Shown here: in pieces, positions 16,058 to 24,579 of the stretch
Layout of the letters: each line of letters begins with the position of its first letter
Position numbering within the stretch: the first letter of the stretch is position 1
Source of the DNA: Streptomyces sp. RPA4-2
Lineage (GTDB): Bacteria; Actinomycetota; Actinomycetes; Streptomycetales; Streptomycetaceae
Reading direction: 5' to 3'
Assembly: GCF_012273515.2 (NCBI RefSeq)
Contig: NZ_CP050975.2
Coordinates: 2,170,001-2,234,000, forward strand
Length of the DNA: 64,000 nt
Program-made: the position numbers and the translations under genes
The notes under the pieces: model-generated
Databases searched by the model: none
The model's input: only the letters and a program-made list of their open reading frames with translations
Told to the model about the DNA's origin: nothing

Positions 16058-17578
16058 ATGACACCTATCTCCAGGAGTGGCGTGGGACGCAGGAGTCTCG
16101 TGACTCTCATCTGTGGTGCGCTGGCCGCCGGTGGGCTCGCGGCCGCCGGCGTGACCGTGCTGGAACCGGGGGCGGCCTCCGCCTCCAGCCACCGGGAGGC
16201 CCCGCTGATCTCGGGGACGCCCCAGTACGACAACACCGACGTGTACGCCTTCGTGAGTCCGGACAAGCCGGACACGACGACGCTCATCGCGAACTTCATC
16301 CCCTTCGAGGAACCGGCCGGCGGACCGAACTTCTACACGTTCGCCGACGACGCCCAGTACGACATCCACATCGACAACAACGGTGACGCACAGGGCGAGT
16401 TGATCTACCGGTACACCTTCAAGACGCACCGGAAGAACGGCGACACCTTCCTCTACAACACGGGTCCGGTCAGCAGCCTGGACGACCCCGACCTGAACAT
16501 CACGCAGACGTACGACATCGATCTGCTGCGGCTGCACAACCAGAAGCTGGTCTCCAAGACCAAGGTCGCGGACGACATCCCGGTCGCGCCGTCGAACGTC
16601 GGCAAGGCGTCGATGCCCGACTACACCAAACTGCGCAACCAGGCGGTGTACAAGCTCGCCGGCGACTCGACCACGTTCGCCGGCCAGGCGGACGACCCGT
16701 TCTTCCTGGATCTGCGGGTCTTCGACCTGCTGTACGGCGGCAACCTGTCCGAGGTCGGGCGGGACACCCTCAAGGGCTACAACGTCAACTCGATAGCCCT
16801 GCAGGTGCCCAACGACATGATCCGGGAGTCCGCCGGGCAGCCCATCGTGGGCATCTGGTCCACGGTCCAGCGCGCGGACGCCCGCGGCGACTGGACGCAG
16901 GTCTCGCGGCTGGGCAGCCCGCTGGTCAACGAGGTCGTCAACCCCCAGAAGGACAAGGACAAGTTCAACGCGTCCGCGCCGTGGGGCGACGCCCAGTTCC
17001 TGAAGAACGTGACCAACCCCGAGCTGCCCAAGCTCATCGAGGGGATCTACAAGATCAAGGCACCGGCCGAGCCGCGCAACGACCTGGTCGACGTGTTCCT
17101 GAAGGGCGTGAAGGGCCTCAACCAGCCCCCTCACGTGCGTCCTTCGGAGGAGCTGCGCCTCAACACCTCCATCAAGCCGAGCATGCATCCCAAGCGGCTC
17201 GGGGTGCTCGACGGTGACAACGCGGGCTTCCCGAACGGGCGTCGGCTCTCCGACGACGTGATCGACGCGTCGCTGCGGGTCGTCGAGGGCGAACTCCTCG
17301 GCCAGAAGACCGGCCTGACCGACGCGGTCGACAAGAATGACAAGAAGTTCGAGAAGTCCTTCCCGTACCTGGCCGAGCCGACCTCGGGTTCGCGCGGTGC
17401 GCTGGCGAAGGGCACCGGCAACAACGTCCGCAACCAGCTGGGGGACGCGCTCCAGTCGGGTTCGGGCGGCACGGACACCATGCTGATCGCGGGTTCCGCG
17501 GCGGCGGGCGTGGCCGGCGTCCTGCTGATCGGCGCCGGCGTGATGTGGTGGCGCCGGCGCATGTACCGGGCCTACTGA
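16058..17578 (+). CDS. DUF4331 secreted protein with C-terminal membrane anchor
   Basis: A 506-aa exported protein. Its N-terminal signal has a twin-arginine-like GVGRRSLVTL and ends near ASASSHREAP, the hallmark SSHREAP of the DUF4331 family. The large central domain (about residues 40-470) is Asp- and Asn-rich (DDAQYDIHIDNNGDA). The C-terminus has a transmembrane helix (SAAAGVAGVLLIGAGVMWW) and a basic tail RRRMYRAY, so the mature protein is displayed outside the membrane. Function is undescribed. The gene is divergent from sigK and followed 113 bp later by the TPR and metal-exporter genes. The ATG at 16058 has GAGGAC upstream; longer in-frame starts lack a signal peptide. Confidence 0.85.
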   Translation: MTPISRSGVGRRSLVTLICGALAAGGLAAAGVTVLEPGAASASSHREAPLISGTPQYDNTDVYAFVSPDKPDTTTLIANFIPFEEPAGGPNFYTFADDAQYDIHIDNNGDAQGELIYRYTFKTHRKNGDTFLYNTGPVSSLDDPDLNITQTYDIDLLRLHNQKLVSKTKVADDIPVAPSNVGKASMPDYTKLRNQAVYKLAGDSTTFAGQADDPFFLDLRVFDLLYGGNLSEVGRDTLKGYNVNSIALQVPNDMIRESAGQPIVGIWSTVQRADARGDWTQVSRLGSPLVNEVVNPQKDKDKFNASAPWGDAQFLKNVTNPELPKLIEGIYKIKAPAEPRNDLVDVFLKGVKGLNQPPHVRPSEELRLNTSIKPSMHPKRLGVLDGDNAGFPNGRRLSDDVIDASLRVVEGELLGQKTGLTDAVDKNDKKFEKSFPYLAEPTSGSRGALAKGTGNNVRNQLGDALQSGSGGTDTMLIAGSAAAGVAGVLLIGAGVMWWRRRMYRAY

Positions 17579-17691
17579 CCGGCCCGGTCCACCGACTGGC
17601 GCGGCCCGTACCCCCACCCCCCCCACGGCGCGGGCCGCTCCCTCCCCCCACCTACAAAACGATCGTTCCCCCAGGACTTTGAGGAGTGGGC

Positions 17692-19482
17692 ATGTCCCCG
17701 CGTACGAACGAGAGCGCGCCGGACGGCGACCACGGCGAGCGGTCGGTCGCCACGCCGGAGCCCGATCCGGCTCCGCCGATCCGCGCGGCGACGGACTCGC
17801 CCGGTCGGTCCGCGGCGCGGGCGCGGGTCGCGGCCGCCGGCCGGACGACATCCGCGCACGCTCCCTCCACGTCCGAGGACACGACCGTCGCCGCCGCCGA
17901 GGGGACGGTGGTCGACCGGGAGAACGAGAAGAACAGCACGGAGAACGACAAGGACGCAGCCGGCGACGAGCGCACGGACGCCGCGGACGGCGGCGGGCCG
18001 GGCACGGTGAGCGGCGAGGCCGGCGCGGGTCACGAACGGGCGGACGCTGGTGGCGGACAAACCGGCGTGAGTGACGAACCGGCGGTCGTGGGTGACGAAC
18101 GGGGCGGCGCGGGCGATGAACGCGTCGACGCCGTCCGGCGGGTGTCCGCCTCGGCGCGCCGCTGGCGGACCGTGCAACTCGTCGCCTGCGCGGCGTCGTT
18201 GGCCGTCGCGCTCACCGCGGGGGCCGTGGTGGTCGGGGCCGTCAGGAGCGGCTCGGGCGCCACGGTCGCCGCCGCGCCGAGCGGCGTCTCCCCGCAGCTC
18301 CTCGCCAGTGGCGACCTGGACACGAGCATCACCGCGCTGCAGGCCCATCTCCGGGCCCAGCCCAAGGACTTCGGCGGCTGGGCGACGCTGGGACTGGCGT
18401 ACGTGGAGCAGGCCCGCACCAAGGGCGACCCCTCCCGCTACCCCCAGGCGCAGCAGGCGCTGGACCGCTCCCTGAAGCTGCGCCCCGGCAATGAGCCGGC
18501 GCTCGCGGGACGGGCCGCCCTCGCCGCGGCACGCCACGACTTCACCGGCGCCCTGACCTACGCGGACACGGTGCTCAAGGAGAACCCGTACAGCGAGCGC
18601 GCCCTCTCCTCCCGTATCGACGCGCTCGTCGAGCTCGGCCGCTACACGGAGGCGTCGAAGGCCGCCGACCTGGCCGACGCGCGCCGCCCGGGGGTCCCCG
18701 TCTTCACGCGGTACGCCTATGTGCACGAGCTGCGCGGCGACGTGAGGACCGCCCGCCGAGTCCTCGAACAGGCACTCGGCACAGCGACCAGCCGGGGCGA
18801 CATCTCGTACGTGGCCAGTGCGCTCGGCCAACTCGCCTGGAACCAGGGCGAGTACACGGACGCCCTCACGTACTACGCGCGGGCACTGGCCGCCGACGAC
18901 ACCTACCTCCCGGCGCTGGAGGGCCGCGCCCGCGCCCAGGCCGCCCGGGGCGACGAAGCGGCGGCGATCAAGGGCATGGAACAGGTGGTGGAGCGCTATC
19001 CGCTGCCCCAGCCCCTGGTGGAACTCGGTGAGTTGTACGAGGCACGGGGCAATCCGGGCGACGTGAGGAAGGCCCACGACCAGTACGCGCTGGTGGACGC
19101 GTGGATCGCGCTCGCCCACTCCTACGGCGTCGACGCCGACCTCGACACCGCCCTCGCCGCCGCCGACCACGGCGACCGCGGGGCGGCGCTGAAGGCGGCC
19201 CGTGACGAATGGGCCCGCCGCCACACCGTGCACACGGCGGACGCGCTCGCCTGGGCCCTGCATGTCAACGGCCGTGACGCGGAGGCCCTTCCGTACGCCC
19301 GCAGGGCCACGGCCACCGGCTACCGCAACGCGTCCTTCCTCTACCACCGCGGCATGATCGAGCGCGCGACCGGTCATGGGAAGGAGGCCCGCGCCTCGCT
19401 GAAGGCGGCCCTCGGCCTGAACGCGGGCTTCTCCCCCCTGGGCGCCCGCGCGGCCCGCAAGGCACTGGAGGACGACAAGTGA
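17692..19482 (+). CDS. membrane-anchored tetratricopeptide repeat protein
   Basis: A 596-aa protein. Residues 1-150 are hydrophilic, acidic and low in complexity, with repeated GDER/GxGDE words. One transmembrane helix follows (VQLVACAASLAVALTAGAVV, about residues 160-182). The remainder holds several TPR-like helix pairs, such as WATLGLAYVEQARTKG, ALTYADTVLKENPYSERALS and LTYYARALAADDTYLPALEG. TPR domains are protein-interaction platforms, and this one would face outward if the N-terminus is inside. GAGGAG five bases before the ATG at 17692 supports that start over the GTG at 17686. The stop overlaps the exporter start (GTGA), so the two are coupled. Confidence 0.85.
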   Translation: MSPRTNESAPDGDHGERSVATPEPDPAPPIRAATDSPGRSAARARVAAAGRTTSAHAPSTSEDTTVAAAEGTVVDRENEKNSTENDKDAAGDERTDAADGGGPGTVSGEAGAGHERADAGGGQTGVSDEPAVVGDERGGAGDERVDAVRRVSASARRWRTVQLVACAASLAVALTAGAVVVGAVRSGSGATVAAAPSGVSPQLLASGDLDTSITALQAHLRAQPKDFGGWATLGLAYVEQARTKGDPSRYPQAQQALDRSLKLRPGNEPALAGRAALAAARHDFTGALTYADTVLKENPYSERALSSRIDALVELGRYTEASKAADLADARRPGVPVFTRYAYVHELRGDVRTARRVLEQALGTATSRGDISYVASALGQLAWNQGEYTDALTYYARALAADDTYLPALEGRARAQAARGDEAAAIKGMEQVVERYPLPQPLVELGELYEARGNPGDVRKAHDQYALVDAWIALAHSYGVDADLDTALAAADHGDRGAALKAARDEWARRHTVHTADALAWALHVNGRDAEALPYARRATATGYRNASFLYHRGMIERATGHGKEARASLKAALGLNAGFSPLGARAARKALEDDK

Positions 19483-21287
19483 CGCCGCGTCGACTGTTCG
19501 CCTCGTGCGCGGCCGTGCTCACCGCCGCCTGCGCCCTCGTTCTGGTGCCCGGCGGGGCCGCGAGCGCGCATCCGCTGGGCAACTTCACCGTGAACCGCTA
19601 CGACGGACTCGTCGCCGCCCCCGGGCAGCTGCGCGTCGACCACGTCGAGGACCTCGCCGAGATCCCGGCCACCCAGGCGAAGCCCGACATCGAGAAGCTC
19701 GGTATGGCGGACTGGGCCCGGCAGCGCTGCGAGACGGCGGCGCACGGCAGCAGGGCCAGTGTCGACGGGCGGACGGTCCCGCTCACCGTCGCCGCGAGCC
19801 GGGCGAGGCCGCGGCCGGGCCAGGCCGGACTCGACACCCTGCGTGTCGAGTGCCGGCTGACGGCCGCGCTCCCCGAGGCGGCCACGGTGTCGCTGGGTTT
19901 CCGCGGCGCCGGGACCGACCGGGGACCGGGCTGGCGCGAGATCACCGCGCGCGGCGACCGGATGACGCTCACCGCGTCGGACGTACCGAGGAAGTCGGTG
20001 TCCCGGGAGCTGACCAGCTACCCCAAGGCGCTGCTCTCCTCCCCCGCCGACACCTCGACCGCCTCCCTGCGGATCCGCCCCGGCGGCCCCGCTCTGGCCG
20101 AGGAGGGACCGGCCGCGCCCGGTGCCTCCGTCCTCCCGCGCGGCGCCGACCGCTGGACCCGGGCCCTGGACAACCTGGTCGCCCGGCACGACCTCACCCT
20201 CGGCTTCGCCTCGCTGGCGCTGCTCGTCTCGGTCGGTCTGGGCGCGATGCACGCGCTCGCGCCGGGCCACGGCAAGACCTTGATGGCCGCGACGGCCGCG
20301 GCCCGGGGCGGCCGGGCGGGCCTGCGCGACGTGCTGCCGCTGGCCGCCTCGGTCACGGTCACCCACACCCTGGGTGTCGTCGCCCTCGGCCTCCTGGTGA
20401 CGGCCGGCTCCGCCGCCGCGCCCTCCGTGATCGCGTGGCTGGGTATCGCGAGCGGCGTCCTGGTGACGTGTGCCGGTGTCACGCTCGTACGGCGCGCATG
20501 GCGCAACAGGGCACCTGGACACGGCCTCCCGCCGGGGCTCCGCCGAGGCCGCGCACACGGCCACGACCATGGCGGCGACCACCACCACGACCACGGCCAT
20601 GAGCACGATCACGGCCTCGCCCACGAGCACGGCCACGCCCACGAGCATCCCCACAGCCCCACGCACGATCACGCCGACCACCCCCACGAGCACGCCGAGC
20701 GGCACGAGCGCCCGCTGGTCCTCGCGCACGCCCACGCGTCCGCCGTCGCGACGGTCCAGGACGGCGCGCACCACCCCCACAGTGCGCCGCGCGAGCACCC
20801 GCACCACCCCGATCAGCACCATCACGACAGTCACGAGGGTCACGACAGTCACGACCACGGTCACGACCACCCGCACGGCCGCGCCGTCCCCCCGGCCCTC
20901 GAACACACCCACGGCGGCTTCACCCACACCCACGCCGTGGCCCCGACGATCCGGGGCACGATCCTGCTCGGCTTCGCCGGCGGGCTCGTGCCCAGTCCGT
21001 CCGCCGTCGTCGTCCTGGTCGGCGCCGCGGCCCTGGGGCAGGCGTGGTTCGGCCTGCTCCTCGTGCTCGCGTACGGCGTAGGGCTGGCCCTGACACTGAC
21101 CGCGGCCGGGTTCGCCGTCGTCAAGCTCGGCAGTGGCGTCAACCGGGCGCTGGCGAGGCGCCCGCGGTGGGCCGCGGGACCGGCCGCGGCTCTGATCCGC
21201 AGGACCGCGCCGCTGGGTTCGGCGTTCGTCGTCGTGGCCCTGGGAGCCGGATTGCTGTTCAAGGGGGCGGCATCCGCACTCGGTTGA
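19479..21287 (+). CDS. NicO/RcnA-type nickel/cobalt exporter with His-rich loop
   Basis: A 602-aa membrane protein. It has an N-terminal signal peptide and an extracytoplasmic domain (about residues 30-235, beginning HPLGNFTVNRYDGL). The NicO fold follows, with SVGLGAMHALAPGHGKTLMA as the first metal-pathway helix. A loop at about residues 358-487 contains more than 40 histidines mixed with Asp, Glu and Gly, and further membrane helices (FAGGLVPSPSAVVVLVGAAA) complete the fold. RcnA-type proteins export Ni2+ and Co2+; the huge His loop suggests metal buffering. The GTG at 19479 overlaps the TPR stop by 4 nt. With DUF4331 and TPR proteins upstream it forms an operon, presumably under SigK. Confidence 0.85.
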   Translation: MTPRRLFASCAAVLTAACALVLVPGGAASAHPLGNFTVNRYDGLVAAPGQLRVDHVEDLAEIPATQAKPDIEKLGMADWARQRCETAAHGSRASVDGRTVPLTVAASRARPRPGQAGLDTLRVECRLTAALPEAATVSLGFRGAGTDRGPGWREITARGDRMTLTASDVPRKSVSRELTSYPKALLSSPADTSTASLRIRPGGPALAEEGPAAPGASVLPRGADRWTRALDNLVARHDLTLGFASLALLVSVGLGAMHALAPGHGKTLMAATAAARGGRAGLRDVLPLAASVTVTHTLGVVALGLLVTAGSAAAPSVIAWLGIASGVLVTCAGVTLVRRAWRNRAPGHGLPPGLRRGRAHGHDHGGDHHHDHGHEHDHGLAHEHGHAHEHPHSPTHDHADHPHEHAERHERPLVLAHAHASAVATVQDGAHHPHSAPREHPHHPDQHHHDSHEGHDSHDHGHDHPHGRAVPPALEHTHGGFTHTHAVAPTIRGTILLGFAGGLVPSPSAVVVLVGAAALGQAWFGLLLVLAYGVGLALTLTAAGFAVVKLGSGVNRALARRPRWAAGPAAALIRRTAPLGSAFVVVALGAGLLFKGAASALG

Positions 21288-21344
21288 GCTACTTTTGTGG
21301 AGAAATCACGCGGATGCGCGACGGATACGAATGGGGGGACACCC

Positions 21345-22997
21345 GTGTCCGAAGAGCCGGTCGGTGAACGTCTGATCGCGAACCGCTATCGCCTCCTCTC
21401 TCCTCTGGGCCAGGGCGGTATGGGGACCGTGTGGCGCGCCCGGGACGAGGTGCTGCACCGCGAGGTCGCGGTCAAGGAGGTCCGCGCGCCCGCCGGGCTC
21501 ATGGGCCCCGAGGTCGAGCGGATGTACGCGCGCCTGGAGCGTGAGGCCTGGGCCGCGGCCCGGGTGCCGAACCGCAACGTGGTCACGGTGTACGACGTGG
21601 CGACGCAGGACGGTCGCCCCTGGATCGTCATGGAACTCGTCCGCGGGATCTCCCTCTCCGACCTCCTGGACGCCGAGGGGCCGCTCTCCCCGCAGCGCGC
21701 CGCGCACATCGGGGCCGAAGTGCTCTCCGCGCTGCGGGCCGCGCACGAGGCGGGGGTTCTGCACCGCGACGTGAAGCCGGCGAACGTCCTGTTGTCGAAC
21801 GACGACCGGGTGGTCCTCACGGACTTCGGTATCGCGACGGTCGAGGGCAGTTCGGCGCTGACCATGACGGGCGAGGTCATCGGCTCGCCCGAGTTCCTCG
21901 CCCCGGAGCGGGCGCTCGGCCGTACGCCGGGGCCGGAGTCGGACCTGTGGTCGCTCGGGGTGCTGCTGTACGCGGCGGTCGAGGGCAACTCGCCCTTCCG
22001 GTACAACACCCCCCTGAACACGCTGCGCGCCATCGTCGACGAGCCGCTGCCACCGCCCCGCCGGGCGGGACCGCTGACCCCTGTGATCGAGGGGCTGCTG
22101 AGGAAGGACCCGGCCGAACGGACGAGCGCCGCGCGGGCGGAGAGCGATCTGCGGATCATCGGCGCGGGCGGCTCCCCGGCCGCGGGACCCTCGTCCGCGA
22201 GCCTGCGGACGCCGACGGTCTCCGCCTTCCCGCAGCCCGCGCAGGGTCCGCCGCGCTCGGACCACGACACGCCGTATCCGCAGGGTCCGACACAGGGCTA
22301 TCCGTCGTTCCCGCCCGCGAGCGACACCCCGGCCTCGACGGAGCCCGTCCGCAACCGCCGGGCGGCCGCCGCCGTGATCGCGGGGGTGGCCGCACTCGCC
22401 CTCGCCCTGGGCGGACTGACGTACGCCCTGATGAACCACGACGGCGGCGGGGACGGCACCACCAGCTCCAGCGGCAAGGGCACCGGTGGCAGCACCGACA
22501 AGGGGGCGGGCGGCGGCAGTTCACCATCGGGAAGCAGCGCGAGCGGTGACCCGGCGTCCGGTGGCGCCTCCCCGGCCACCACCTCGCCCCGCGGGGACCG
22601 GACGAGTACGCCGCCCGCGCAGTCGGTGCGGGTGACGGTGGTGGGCGCGCACACCGACTACTCCGGTGCCTGTCCGCCGCCGCAGGCCCAGGCACCCGTC
22701 TTCACCGCGACGTTCACGGTGGGCCGGGTGCCGGCGCGGGTCGAGTACCGCTGGGTGACGGAGAGCGGCCAGGTTTCCGACCCGGGCTGGAAGACCCTGT
22801 CGTTCTCGGCGGGTGACGACAGGACCGCGCGGAGGTCGGTCGTCGTCACGGCGTACGACACGAGCGGGACGTACCGGAACGCGATCGGGGTGGAGGTCCG
22901 CAGCCCGGTGCACACCACGTCCGACTCGGTGCCGTTCTCGGTCACGTGCGTGACGGAGACCCCGTCGGACGGGGCCTCCGCTTCCGCCTCGCCGTAG
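21345..22997 (+). CDS. transmembrane Ser/Thr protein kinase (PknB family)
   Basis: A 550-aa Hanks-type kinase. The glycine loop LGQGGMGTVWRARD lies near residue 21 and the catalytic loop HRDVKPANVLL near 141. The DFGIATVEG magnesium loop and a GSPEFLAPERALG activation segment follow, so it should be active. A Pro/Ser linker leads to one transmembrane helix (AAVIAGVAALALALGGLTYA, about 343-363). The extracellular Gly/Ser-rich region ends in a beta-sandwich-like domain of about 120 residues with no PASTA repeats. The GTG at 21345 has GGGGGGAC upstream. It lies 57 bp after the metal exporter and may belong to the same transcript. The sensor domain ligand is unknown. Confidence 0.9.
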   Translation: MSEEPVGERLIANRYRLLSPLGQGGMGTVWRARDEVLHREVAVKEVRAPAGLMGPEVERMYARLEREAWAAARVPNRNVVTVYDVATQDGRPWIVMELVRGISLSDLLDAEGPLSPQRAAHIGAEVLSALRAAHEAGVLHRDVKPANVLLSNDDRVVLTDFGIATVEGSSALTMTGEVIGSPEFLAPERALGRTPGPESDLWSLGVLLYAAVEGNSPFRYNTPLNTLRAIVDEPLPPPRRAGPLTPVIEGLLRKDPAERTSAARAESDLRIIGAGGSPAAGPSSASLRTPTVSAFPQPAQGPPRSDHDTPYPQGPTQGYPSFPPASDTPASTEPVRNRRAAAAVIAGVAALALALGGLTYALMNHDGGGDGTTSSSGKGTGGSTDKGAGGGSSPSGSSASGDPASGGASPATTSPRGDRTSTPPAQSVRVTVVGAHTDYSGACPPPQAQAPVFTATFTVGRVPARVEYRWVTESGQVSDPGWKTLSFSAGDDRTARRSVVVTAYDTSGTYRNAIGVEVRSPVHTTSDSVPFSVTCVTETPSDGASASASP

Positions 22998-23003
22998 GGA
23001 CCG

Positions 23004-23810
23004 TCAGGCCACGCCGGTGAAGACCGGCAGATAGCCGCCGGAGTGGCCGGCCGCGGTCGGGTGGTACGACTCGGTGATGTTCAGCAGGTTGAGACTGTGC
23101 AGCCAGGCACTGCCGGAGCAGAGCTCGTGGCCGGTGAAGGTGGTCCGGACGTCGCCGAAGGTGAAGCCGTGGTCGGCGGCGCGCTTGGCGATGGCACTGT
23201 CCAGGTAGTCGGCGGCGCCGTTGATCGCGGCGCGCTTGGTGTCGGAGAGGCCGAGGCAGGTCGCGCCCAGCTTGTAGAACCGGGGGTACCCGAGCACCAC
23301 CACGTGGGCGGCGGGTGCTCTGGCGCTGATCGCGGAGTAGACGGAGTCGAGTTGACCGGGGAGCGTCGAGTCGACGTACGCCTTGGCGGTGGCGATCCGG
23401 GACAGACAGCCGCTGTCGGAATTGAGTACGCAGGTGGTCATGACGTCGGCGAAGCCGGCGTCGTTGCCGCCGATACTGATCGAGACGAGGCCGGTGGAGG
23501 AGTTGAGCGGGCCGAGCTGGCCTGCGAGGACATCACCCGTACGAGCGCCCGAACAGGCCGTGAAGGCGAACGACGAAGGTGAATGAGCGGCGGCCCAGAG
23601 GTAGGGGTACGACTTCGTGCTGCGCAGACAGTCGCCGCTGGAGCTGATGTAGCTGTCGGCGCCGACCCCCGAGGAGTAGGAGTCACCGAGGGCCACATAA
23701 CCGGTGGCGGCCGCGGTGGGGGACGCCTGCGCCGCCGCTGCCCCGGTAAGGGCACCGCCGACGGCGAGGAGGAGTGAGGCCACGTATGCCGTAATTCGGG
23801 AACGTCTCAT
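23004..23810 (-). CDS. secreted SGNH/GDSL lipase-esterase
   Basis: A 268-aa exported hydrolase. The signal peptide (MRRSRITAYVASLLLAVGG) ends around AAQASP. Block I YVALGDSYSSG gives the nucleophile Ser, block III ISIGGNDAGF the Asn of the oxyanion hole, and block V ESYHPTAAGH the catalytic His. Cysteines at conserved spacing would form the three disulfides of the Streptomyces family. It closely resembles the extracellular lipase of S. coelicolor that I recall as SCO1725. GGGAGG seven bases ahead of the ATG at 23808-23810 sets the start. It converges on the kinase gene with only 6 bp between stops. Confidence 0.93.
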   Translation of the reverse strand: MRRSRITAYVASLLLAVGGALTGAAAAQASPTAAATGYVALGDSYSSGVGADSYISSSGDCLRSTKSYPYLWAAAHSPSSFAFTACSGARTGDVLAGQLGPLNSSTGLVSISIGGNDAGFADVMTTCVLNSDSGCLSRIATAKAYVDSTLPGQLDSVYSAISARAPAAHVVVLGYPRFYKLGATCLGLSDTKRAAINGAADYLDSAIAKRAADHGFTFGDVRTTFTGHELCSGSAWLHSLNLLNITESYHPTAAGHSGGYLPVFTGVA

Positions 23811-24152
23811 GGAACCTCCCTTTAGCAGGATCTCTGCCACAACTTTGGTAGCAGCTACGCGTGTTGACAGGAAGTGTCCATGCCAAAGAATTCCGCAACA
23901 GTCGGAACCGTCGCACCGCGCTCACCGGCGGCATCGTGGTTGCATGTTCATGTCCGCAACCAACTCGGGGGCCACCGGGCGCAGTCCGTCCGGACCGGGC
24001 GGCGGCTTCGCGAATCGCCCGCGGAACAAGGCCGTCGCAGGTTTGAAGTCGCCCAAGAAGCCCGTGTCAGTGCCCACCGCATCTTGACGGCCGCCAGCCG
24101 CCTGCGCGACATTGAAGCCCGGCATCCGGCGCTTCGGGGGGCAAAGTCGCCA
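23811..24152. other. 342-bp divergent intergenic region
   Basis: The region lies between the start codons of the leftward lipase and the rightward glycan cluster. It is partly AT-richer than its surroundings. A reading frame on the plus strand continues upstream of 24153 but has no family match and no membrane character, so I treat it as untranslated. A promoter-like pair at 23864-23891 points toward the glycan cluster. Confidence 0.5.
23864..23891 (+). promoter_or_regulatory. possible housekeeping-type promoter for the glycan cluster
   Basis: A consensus -35 TTGACA (23864-23869) is followed after 16 bases by AAGAAT (23886-23891), which is close to the Streptomyces -10 TAGAAT. It would start transcription about 250 nt before the first gene of the cluster. 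Confidence 0.35.
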
Positions 24153-24578
24153 ATGCAGACCATAGGCATCAAGTCACCTTCACCAGACAGTGACGAGCGG
24201 TCGGGACAGGATCCGGGAAAGGACCTGGTCCCCTTGCTCGCGGGCGTGGCGGTGGCCGTCGCGGGAGTCGGCGCGGTGCTCGCGCTCGCCGACGTGGACT
24301 CCTCGCTGCGCGGCCCGTTCACGCTGTTCTTCCTGCTCGCCGCGCCAGGAGCCGCCGTCTCGGCCGCGCTGCGCGGGCTGGATCCCTTCGCCCGCACGGT
24401 GGTGTCCGTCGCGGGAGCGATCGCCGTCGATCTCCTCGTCGCCCAGGGCATGCTGGCGGTGCACCGCTGGTCGGTCCCCGGCGGGATCGTGGCCGTGACC
24501 GCGATCAGCTCGCTCGTTCTCCTGCTGGTACTGGTACGGCGGCTGCGCGGCCGTACCACGAGAAGACGGACCTCCTGA
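24153..24578 (+). CDS. small integral membrane protein, first gene of the glycan cluster
   Basis: A 141-aa protein with a hydrophilic N-terminal 30 residues and four predicted transmembrane helices. These lie around LVPLLAGVAVAVAGVGAVLA, GPFTLFFLLAAPGAAVSAAL, TVVSVAGAIAVDLLVAQGML and GIVAVTAISSLVLLLVLV. A short basic tail follows. I do not recognise a family with a known function. It ends one base before the GTG of the acetyltransferase-like gene, so the two are tightly linked. A scaffold or small transport role in glycan export would fit the neighbourhood but is not shown by the sequence. The ATG at 24153 was preferred because the sequence upstream lacks gene-like features. Confidence 0.6.
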   Translation: MQTIGIKSPSPDSDERSGQDPGKDLVPLLAGVAVAVAGVGAVLALADVDSSLRGPFTLFFLLAAPGAAVSAALRGLDPFARTVVSVAGAIAVDLLVAQGMLAVHRWSVPGGIVAVTAISSLVLLLVLVRRLRGRTTRRRTS

Positions 24579-24579
24579 A

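Noticed and set aside
23874..24152. N-terminal extension of the first glycan-cluster membrane protein
   Set aside because: The upstream frame has mixed composition, no membrane character and contains a promoter-like sequence; the shorter start is more reasonable.
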